From: Scheffersomyces stipitis CBS 6054
Lineage: Eukaryota; Ascomycota; Pichiomycetes; Serinales; Debaryomycetaceae
Direction: 5' to 3'
DNA length: 64,000 bases
Assembly (NCBI RefSeq): GCF_000209165.1
Contig: NC_009043.1
Coordinates: 558,001-622,000 of the forward strand
A program made the position numbers and the translations under genes. Of this stretch, positions 57,950-64,000 are shown one piece after another. The notes beneath the pieces were generated by a model. It had not been told where the DNA came from. It made no database searches and was given only the letters and a program-made list of their open reading frames with translations. Within the stretch, counting starts at the first letter, position 1, and every line of letters begins with the position of its first letter.

Positions 57950-59032
57950 ATGACGTCAAAGGTTGTAGTTGTAGGCGCTGGTGTCATTGGCTTGACAACA
58001 GCCTTACAGCTCAAACGAGCCAATCCCGATTACTCGATCTCCATTGTTGCTCACCATTTGCCAGGAGACTTAGATATTGAATACACTTCTCCATTTGCGG
58101 GAGCGAATTGGCACTCATTTGCCAGCAAAAATGACAGAGAACTTCAGGAACTAGATAAACCTGGCTACTGGAAGTTTTTGGAGCTCTCCAATGAGCCGAG
58201 ATCCGGTGTCTGGATAACTACCAACAAGTCCTATGTTACCGAAGTTGAATTCAACTCTAAAGGAAGGGACCCTGCCAAATTTGTTCCCTGGTTCAAGAAC
58301 TTCGTTAAGAATTTCAAAACTATTGAAAATTCTTCAGAACTACCTGATGGTATAGCCTTTGGGTATTCGTTCGATGGTGTAGTCATCTCTGTGCCTATCT
58401 ACTTGAACTATTTGCTTCAGGAGAATCTTGGGGCTGGAAACTCTGTGAGAAGAATCCTGAAAATTTCTAATATCCATGAAGCTAGGGACCTTCACTCTTC
58501 AGGAGCCAAAGCAGATATTGTAGTCAATGCCACAGGTGGTTTGGCCAATCGTATCGTTGGTTTCAAAGACGATAAACGTAATTTCCCAGTCCGGGGACAA
58601 GTTCTTCTTGTCAGAAATAATGCAAAATGTGAAGTTAGTGTAGAGGGATTTCCTGAATTGGACAATGAAATGTTGTATCTCATGCCTCGAAAGGAAGGTG
58701 GCTGTATTATTGGAGGTTGTTTCCTTGAGAATTTCGCCAGTACTGATGTGGATGAACAATTGACTAAGAGAATTATCGATAGGGCCCTCAAGTATGTGCC
58801 AGAGATTGTAGATCCTTCTTACAAGAACAATCCCCCCAAAGTTGATATTGTGAGGACTCAGGTAGGTTTACGTCCCTTTAGAGAGGGAGGTGCCAGAATT
58901 GAGCAAGATAGCGATAATGGTTGGCTATTCCATAACTACGGAGCTGGAGGAGGAGGATACCAAGGAAGCTATGGAATGAGTTCAAAACTTGTTGAATTAA
59001 TACAGAAACATGTGGGCAATAGCAAGTTCTAG
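57950..59032 (+). CDS. D-amino-acid oxidase with C-terminal SKF
   Basis: A 360-residue FAD enzyme oxidising D-amino acids to imino acids and H2O2. The dinucleotide-binding N-terminus is VVVVGAGVIGLTTALQL (about 5-21). The DAAO signature is FHNYGAGGGGYQGSYGMS (about 331-348), with VGLRPFREGG carrying the substrate-carboxylate Arg (about 305-311). VPIYLNYLLQENL and IVVNATGGLANRI fit the substrate/FAD-domain order. The C-terminal tripeptide is SKF, a variant of the SKL peroxisomal signal PTS1, consistent with the peroxisome where H2O2 is removed by catalase. Length matches yeast DAAOs (about 350-370). A D-aspartate oxidase is possible but not distinguished. Confidence 0.93.
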   Translation: MTSKVVVVGAGVIGLTTALQLKRANPDYSISIVAHHLPGDLDIEYTSPFAGANWHSFASKNDRELQELDKPGYWKFLELSNEPRSGVWITTNKSYVTEVEFNSKGRDPAKFVPWFKNFVKNFKTIENSSELPDGIAFGYSFDGVVISVPIYLNYLLQENLGAGNSVRRILKISNIHEARDLHSSGAKADIVVNATGGLANRIVGFKDDKRNFPVRGQVLLVRNNAKCEVSVEGFPELDNEMLYLMPRKEGGCIIGGCFLENFASTDVDEQLTKRIIDRALKYVPEIVDPSYKNNPPKVDIVRTQVGLRPFREGGARIEQDSDNGWLFHNYGAGGGGYQGSYGMSSKLVELIQKHVGNSKF

Positions 59033-59305
59033 ACAAGATGGTTACCATACCTACAAGTAGAAATAAAGTTAATAAATTAAGTTACAAATAGACATACACT
59101 TAAACAGTTAAAGAACGATTCATAAAAATATCAATTGGTAAATTATACAATATAAAAACATGAAATAATATACAACTGAGTGAATACTTATTAAGCTGAC
59201 TATCTTTAACTCATAAGAATATCAGCATTGAGAAGCTGGTTCTCTCCTTGACCATAGGTATCCTTCTTTCCTATTTGACCAAATAGGACCCCTCTGCTAA
59301 CAAAA

Positions 59306-59527
59306 TCATCTACAGAGAACGTTCAAAAGAAGTTGCAACCCCTTTTTGGCGTACTTCTTCTGGTGTTCTCTATCGGTATGGTTGGCCAAGAACTCATTGG
59401 CCTTGCTCTGTGAAGCTTCATATGGAGTTGGTTGGTCGCTATACTGTTCAGTATGGACCTGTATATCGGCATACCCATGTTGGACCGGGAAGGGCCCAAC
59501 AGATGAAGGATGTTCAGGAATAGACAT
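59306..59527 (-). CDS. Small conserved-looking ORF of unknown function
   Basis: A 73-residue ORF starting MSIPEHPSSVGPFPVQHGYAD. It is hydrophilic, with an unremarkable P/Q/Y-rich N-half and a helical end (HTDREHQKKYAKKGLQLLLN). Composition looks like a real small protein rather than a random open frame, and it is in the promoter-bearing orientation. I do not recognise a family. It could be one exon of a longer gene, but no GTATGT-type site was found just past its end. Confidence 0.5.
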   Translation of the reverse strand: MSIPEHPSSVGPFPVQHGYADIQVHTEQYSDQPTPYEASQSKANEFLANHTDREHQKKYAKKGLQLLLNVLCR

Positions 59528-60041
59528 AAGTATTAGGACTTCCTGAAGTCAAGAAGCAAGCAATTGAGCAAAACTGAACGTCTTTGAGTAAAAGGTGCTG
59601 GTTGAATTTTGAAATTCACAAATCTGAAAAGCCCATATATCCATTGTCTCCTGAAATTGGCACGTGCCCTATATCATGTGTCTGAGTTTTGCCCATTGAA
59701 AGTTAAATGAAACCGGACAGCGGCTGATTGAAGTTTGACGTCATGGAACTGTTTAGTCCGGTCAGTTCTCACTGGTACACTTGCAGTTGTGAGAATTCAG
59801 CGAGTTCTAGCATGTTCTTTCTTGTATTATCGGTGGTTCCGAGTTCAACCTGCACTTTTGAGATAAGAAGAAACTGCAGATGAACACATGCAACAGCGCA
59901 GCAGCGATTTAACTGAGGTCACATGATGCGGCATGTGACTGCTCAAACTTTTCACTTTTAAATATTTCAGTATAACCAACCAAATGATTTTCACAATATT
60001 GAATCTCCAGCTTTTCTGCACAAACCAAGAGCCAAGAAAAC
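59528..60041. other. Divergent promoter, 73-residue ORF / MRPL27
   Basis: About 510 bp with no gene. It contains a CACGTG (within GGCACGTGCC near 59660). An AT-rich TATA-like stretch TTTTAAATATTTC lies near 59955, about 85 bp before the MRPL27 ATG. Confidence 0.5.
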
Positions 60042-60542
60042 ATGAGAGCGTCGCAAGTGCTTAACTTTCAGCAGACGGCTGTGGCCAATTTGAGAAGACC
60101 ATGGCAAACGTTTCGTGACGGACAGATTTGGTACGGGATTACCAAGTTGGGAACAAAGAGACTTCCATTAACAACGAAACAGGGTAACAAGCACTATTAT
60201 AAGGGAACAGGTTCTTCGGGTTACGGGAAGTTGAATTCCAGCGGAACTTACATTATCAACTGGAACAAAGTCAGAACGTATGTAGTACCAGCTGATTTGC
60301 AAAACACAGAATTAAAAGCTCTTGTTTCTCCAAACACCCCTCAAATCTGGCAAAAGGTGGTTGGCTACCAGGATGGTTTCAAGAGTCCAGAATTGGCTTT
60401 TGACAATGTCGTTAATTTCGTGGAGTATGGTGAAAACTACAGCAACGAGGACTTGGAACTGAATCAGTACTTGGAGAAGATCGTCAGTCCCAGAGTAATC
60501 GAAGCTGAACAAGCTGAAAATATAGAGGTAGAAAAGAGTTAG
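60042..60542 (+). CDS. MRPL27: Mitochondrial large-subunit ribosomal protein mL41
   Basis: A 166-residue mitochondrial ribosomal protein; the core matches S. cerevisiae Mrpl27 (146): RPWQTFRDGQIWYGITKLG, then RLPLTTKQGNKHYYKGTGSSG, then YIINWNKVRTYVVPADLQN. It belongs to the bacterial-origin-less mL41 group of the mitochondrial large subunit. The basic N-terminus (MRASQVLNFQQTAVANLRR) is fit for mitochondrial import. The C-terminal extension is acidic and longer than in S. cerevisiae. A single exon is sufficient. Confidence 0.93.
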   Translation: MRASQVLNFQQTAVANLRRPWQTFRDGQIWYGITKLGTKRLPLTTKQGNKHYYKGTGSSGYGKLNSSGTYIINWNKVRTYVVPADLQNTELKALVSPNTPQIWQKVVGYQDGFKSPELAFDNVVNFVEYGENYSNEDLELNQYLEKIVSPRVIEAEQAENIEVEKS

Positions 60543-61122
60543 GCACAGACAGTGATTTTCTTGTTTCGAGCAATTTCTAGTAGACTGCTAGCTATTTGTT
60601 ACCAATTTTCCAGCTATCTGACGTTGTCTAAGTATTGATCTGCAAGATAGTAGAGAATGCCTGATTTTCGAAGTCTGAAGATATAAAGAGAGCAATATGC
60701 TCATATTCATAATTGGGACGAAAGTCTCTAGAACTCTCTCCATGTACATAGTCATAATACAAGTAATGCATTAGAACTTTGTAGAAATGAAATAGAATTA
60801 TGAAGCTATATTAGTTCAATATTGGATTTGATATAGTCACGTGACGTCACTTTTATACTTTTTCAAAATGATGAAAAGAAGTATATTCTTCCGTAACTGC
60901 TAGTAAAATTTCCACTATTCTATGTCTGGTATTATATCTAGGCTATTGATACTTAGAACAGTACCTACCGCTTCGGATCCTACTGAAATATTGCCAACTC
61001 TGCGGTCGGAAGTTTTTAGGTTCTCACGTGCATGAAAATCCGAGGGGATGCGTATATCGAAGTTCCACCAACTGAATCTCCATATAATTCTACGAAACAT
61101 CTCATTACTACAAAAGAGTACC
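60543..61122 (+). promoter_or_regulatory. DPB3 upstream region with E-box/CRE composite
   Basis: No gene. TCACGTGA at 60837-60844 overlaps TGACGTCA at 60842-60849: a perfect Cbf1-type E-box overlapping a CRE/ATF-type palindrome. It lies about 275 bp before the DPB3 ATG at 61123. TTTTATACTTTTTC just downstream could serve as a TATA element. Confidence 0.5.
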
Positions 61123-61977
61123 ATGTCGTCCCCTGGGCCTAATATGAACAGTTCTCAAGCGGAGATTTCGGCCTATGAACAAACTCCGACCACGACCTCT
61201 CCACCAATGCCGTCAAATACGGCTACGCCTGATGTAGAAATGGAAGATCCAGGAGAACAAGTCGAACAGAATGAAGACCATAATGAACCAGAAGCTGAAA
61301 ACGCAGATATTGATGAAGATAAAAACGAAAATGCTGAAAATGACATCGACGATAATGAAGAGAACGATCTTGAGATTGAAACTGAGGACGAGCAGTTGCT
61401 TACCTTACCAATAGCCAAAATCAAGAGAATCTTCAAATTGGATCCAGACTATGTTTCTGCTTCTCAGAGTGCAGTATATGCTACTGGTTTAGCAACTGAG
61501 CTTTTTATCCAGTATTTCACAGAACAGGCCAGTTTGTTGGCGAAAATGGACAAGAGAAAGAAAATTCAGTATAGGGACTTCTCGACTTCTGTTGCCAGTC
61601 ATGATGCCTTGGCTTTCTTGCTGGATACTGTTCCTCGAACTCAACCCATCGGAGAGTTGATTCAGAAGAAACAAGTCAATTTGCTCGAAACCGAGGAAAT
61701 CCTTTCTGTGGTTAATCCAGAAGCATCTTCTGCAGCTATAGGAAACTCGTCTGCTGCAGTTCCCACGTCTACTTCTACGGATGCTGTGGTAGCAGATGCC
61801 TCTAATAATGTAAATAGAGAGGCACCAGTAGTAAAAGTCAAGTCGTTGCCCAAAGGTCAGCAAACACTCGATTTTGCCGTTGCTCGTCCTTTCAAGAAGG
61901 CCGTAATACACGACTTGATGTCCAATGACGATTCGAGTACATCACAGTCAAACTCGGATGACGTTGTCATTCTTTGA
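61123..61977 (+). CDS. DPB3: DNA polymerase epsilon histone-fold subunit Dpb3-like
   Basis: Histone-fold subunit that pairs with Dpb4 in the leading-strand DNA polymerase epsilon, and helps deposit or retain parental histones. Start ATG 61123 (MSSPGPNMNSSQAE), 284 residues; an in-frame ATG at 61048 would add 25 residues of poor composition and is judged 5' UTR. The acidic N-terminus (about 1-110) has runs of E and D. The NF-YC/H2A-like histone fold is LPIAKIKRIFKLDPDYVSAS...TGLATELFIQYFTEQA...KKIQYRDFSTSVASHDALAFL (about 112-185). The tail is Ser-rich. It is longer than S. cerevisiae Dpb3 (201) because of the tails. Could also be Dls1-type. Confidence 0.85.
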   Translation: MSSPGPNMNSSQAEISAYEQTPTTTSPPMPSNTATPDVEMEDPGEQVEQNEDHNEPEAENADIDEDKNENAENDIDDNEENDLEIETEDEQLLTLPIAKIKRIFKLDPDYVSASQSAVYATGLATELFIQYFTEQASLLAKMDKRKKIQYRDFSTSVASHDALAFLLDTVPRTQPIGELIQKKQVNLLETEEILSVVNPEASSAAIGNSSAAVPTSTSTDAVVADASNNVNREAPVVKVKSLPKGQQTLDFAVARPFKKAVIHDLMSNDDSSTSQSNSDDVVIL

Positions 61978-62138
61978 AGCTGTCATCTATGTATATTAGT
62001 CTATAAGTAAATTAAATAAGTTGTATAAATACACGAATAACATCATACATCGCAAGCATTCACTTTGAACTCGATCAGATATGTACATTAGTCTATAAAT
62101 ATTGGATAAATACATGAATATCATTACATCTTTGACAA

Positions 62139-64000
62139 CTAGTTGTCGTCCTCGTTCTTCACTATCCACAACGTATTCCTGACGTCTCTGCTCAACTTCA
62201 TGTCGGATGGTATGCCCATTCTATAACACACTCTAACAATATCCAAACGCACCAAGTCAGATACTGTCCTCTCATAGCAGTTGAGGCCTGTGATTAAGTA
62301 AGTCACAAGAAGATCATTGACTTTTGGATTCAACCGCGTCGTAGTTAATTGTTGTTCGATCCTACTTATCTGTTTCAGCTTACTGTTCAAGCTGAAACTA
62401 TCTCTCTTGCGAAGACGGCCGAAAATGGGCGAATGGTTGATGAGAAACTCCCAGGACTCTATGAATTTATTTCCTAGGAAATTCTCTCTATCACCATCTT
62501 CCTTCACGATCTCTATAACAAACTCCAAAGCTGGAACAATTAGAGCTTCCAGTTCTGGTAGGACACCTTCATGAACATCTTGGAAGACAGACAAGCTGCT
62601 GGACCCACTGATCAACGTCAAGAGAATGGGCCAGTTCTTAGTTAAGATCACCAACACCAACTTGTAGTTGGTAGTCAAAATCGGATAAGTCTGTTTCAAA
62701 GTCTTCAACACCTGCAACTTCATGCTGGTTGATTTCTGAGACAACACTACAAATCCGTAATTGAATATCCTTTGCACAAGAAAGTAGGTATTTTCAGGAA
62801 CAGGTGATGGCCATTTTTCTTCTTCTGCAACGTCAGGTTCTTGTTCATCGTCATCATCATCGTCAGAATCTGCAGCTTGCTCTGAAAAAGGAGTATCTGG
62901 TTTTCTTTTGAAGTATTCCTTTGTCGAATCATATGACTCAAATGGTTCAGTCAATTTGGCTGAATCGCTCAATAATTTCAACACCTGCTTAACACTAGTC
63001 AATCCCCATGGTTTATAGCTTGAAGTATTGAGGTCGGGATCTAATTCTATTTGAAGACTGTTTTGTGAGAGGTATCTTTCTTTCACTTGCTTGGTGACTT
63101 CTTCAAAAACCATAAACAAACCTTCTACAATAATCGAGTATCCGTGGTACGAATCGATAATTACAAACATCTCTGACAAGACGTCATTGAGTTGGTTCAT
63201 CTCAAGGAGGCTCTGACCAGCTACTTTTATAATGATCAATAAGATACCGGGAAGAGTTGGTACAAAATTGCTTGGAACAGTTAGTCTTAAGCTGATGTTA
63301 TCTATCAAGTAGTCCAGGTTATCAAGTATCAACGACTCTAACGAGTCGTTATAGTAATTCTTGAGAATAAACCCGACAGCTGTCTGAGCATGCGATTGAA
63401 TGAGTGTGTTTGATCGAAATGTCAATGCCTCTAGTAGAGAATACAAGAAGTCTCTGAGGAAGTTCGATCTAAACTCTTCCAAAGGTAATTTGCTTGAAAG
63501 AATTCCAATGGTATCTAAGGCTATCGAGTACGACATTTCGTTAACTTTCAAACTGTTCCCAGAAATTCCAGCATTGGCAAGTTCAAAAGAGGTATCATTA
63601 ATCAAGTCTTGAGACTTGCTGACCAATAGATACGACATTTCTTCCAACTCATCTTCTTCATCGGAGTCATTTTCAAGAATAATATAATCGTTCATATTGA
63701 TCTTATTCCTCGACGACTTCTGGTTAATGAAAAAGTTGTTGGCTACCCATAATGCGATTCCTCTGTCCAAAGTGTTCTTTTCGCTCTCCTCATCAAAAAG
63801 AGACTCCACCAATTCTAACTGTCCTGTCTGTTCATTTTCATCATCATCTGCTAGAGCAGCTATAAATTGAATAAGCCCAGCAAACTTTTCTTCGATTGTG
63901 TTGGAATATAGAGTAGAGAAGTAGTATTGAGGTTCGCTTCTTGTCACAGAATCTTCACTCCATTTGTTTGACAAAAGCATCAAATTGGATGAGTACAGCT
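62139..64000 (-). CDS. TTI1: TTT-complex subunit Tti1-like, 5'-partial
   Basis: C-terminal part of a long helical-repeat (HEAT/ARM) protein resembling Tti1, the scaffold of the Tel2-Tti1-Tti2 complex that stabilises PIKK kinases (Tor, Tel1, Mec1). 614 residues are visible from the ATG-like TTG at 63983, and the frame stays open to the window edge, so the true start is to the right; S. cerevisiae Tti1 has about 1038 residues. Features: DSDEEDELEEM and DDDDDDEQEPDVAEEE acidic loops, many amphipathic helices (ILSSKLPLEEFRSNFLRDFL; AHAQTAVGFIL-like), and a terminal ERTVSDLVRLDIVRVCYRMG. It converges on DPB3 with about 160 bp between stop codons. Confidence 0.8.
   Translation of the reverse strand, partial: LYSSNLMLLSNKWSEDSVTRSEPQYYFSTLYSNTIEEKFAGLIQFIAALADDDENEQTGQLELVESLFDEESEKNTLDRGIALWVANNFFINQKSSRNKINMNDYIILENDSDEEDELEEMSYLLVSKSQDLINDTSFELANAGISGNSLKVNEMSYSIALDTIGILSSKLPLEEFRSNFLRDFLYSLLEALTFRSNTLIQSHAQTAVGFILKNYYNDSLESLILDNLDYLIDNISLRLTVPSNFVPTLPGILLIIIKVAGQSLLEMNQLNDVLSEMFVIIDSYHGYSIIVEGLFMVFEEVTKQVKERYLSQNSLQIELDPDLNTSSYKPWGLTSVKQVLKLLSDSAKLTEPFESYDSTKEYFKRKPDTPFSEQAADSDDDDDDEQEPDVAEEEKWPSPVPENTYFLVQRIFNYGFVVLSQKSTSMKLQVLKTLKQTYPILTTNYKLVLVILTKNWPILLTLISGSSSLSVFQDVHEGVLPELEALIVPALEFVIEIVKEDGDRENFLGNKFIESWEFLINHSPIFGRLRKRDSFSLNSKLKQISRIEQQLTTTRLNPKVNDLLVTYLITGLNCYERTVSDLVRLDIVRVCYRMGIPSDMKLSRDVRNTLWIVKNEDDN

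Noticed and set aside
61048..61122. Upstream in-frame ATG of DPB3 (25 extra residues)
   Set aside because: The added residues look like 5' UTR in composition; the second ATG starts the acidic tail. Not decisive without transcript data.
1..64000. CRISPR arrays, bacterial operons or rRNA
   Set aside because: No direct repeats with spacers or rRNA sequence; gene set is eukaryotic throughout.

Overview
This window looks like a chromosome segment from an ascomycete yeast of the CUG-Ser clade, most likely Scheffersomyces (Pichia) stipitis or a near relative; the species is an inference. The evidence: genes are compact, monocistronic and mostly intronless; the few introns have the yeast signals GTATGT or GTAAGT plus TACTAAC; and the gene set is budding-yeast (SET6, DRN1, UBX7, PTR3, CYS4, DST1, RNA15, UBC8, CCL1, UGA2, SWI4, MAK32, KHA1, GRH1, ENG1, MRPL27, DPB3, TTI1). 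Two CTG codons fall where a serine is strongly conserved, one in the APSES domain of the SWI4-like gene and one in reverse-transcriptase motif B of a LINE, as expected if CUG is read as serine.

Layout. 1-5.3 kb: the 3' part of a Zn(2)Cys(6) regulator with two tiny introns, then SET6 and DRN1 (convergent). 5.6-19.3 kb: a short kinesin-3 motor, UBX7-like Cdc48 cofactor, PTR3-like amino-acid sensor component, CYS4, DST1, RNA15, an arm-less RhoGDI-like protein and UBC8. 19.5-26.8 kb: a candidate small heat-shock protein with heat-shock elements, a secreted amidase, cyclin CCL1, UGA2 and an unrecognised nuclear-type protein. 27.1-30.5 kb: a SWI4/MBP1-type factor whose first exon lies 407 bp upstream. 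31.2-42.8 kb: a class III aminotransferase, a HOL1-like transporter, MAK32, KHA1 and a YCR023C-like MFS protein. 42.8-51.5 kb: a gene-poor stretch, two old LINE tails, a full-length LINE (minus strand, two intact ORFs, A10 tail) and tRNA-Thr(CGU). 51.6-64 kb: GRH1, ENG1, D-amino-acid oxidase, a 73-residue ORF, MRPL27, DPB3 and the 3' part of TTI1.

The genes are individually transcribed. Several concern nitrogen: PTR3 (amino-acid sensing), amidase, UGA2, aminotransferase, HOL1-like transporter and D-amino-acid oxidase. GATA-type and Zn-cluster-type sites precede some of them, but this is loose neighbourhood rather than an operon.

The most unusual part is the LINE locus. A complete, apparently intact element has its 5' end within 81 bp of a tRNA gene. 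Two 5'-truncated relatives in the same orientation lie behind its 3' end. This is what repeated insertion upstream of one tRNA gene would leave. Other points of interest: a candidate small HSP with a perfect three-unit heat-shock element, a RhoGDI fold without the GTPase-binding arm, a kinesin-3 without the FHA/PH cargo region, and a PfkB-family protein lacking the catalytic Asp.
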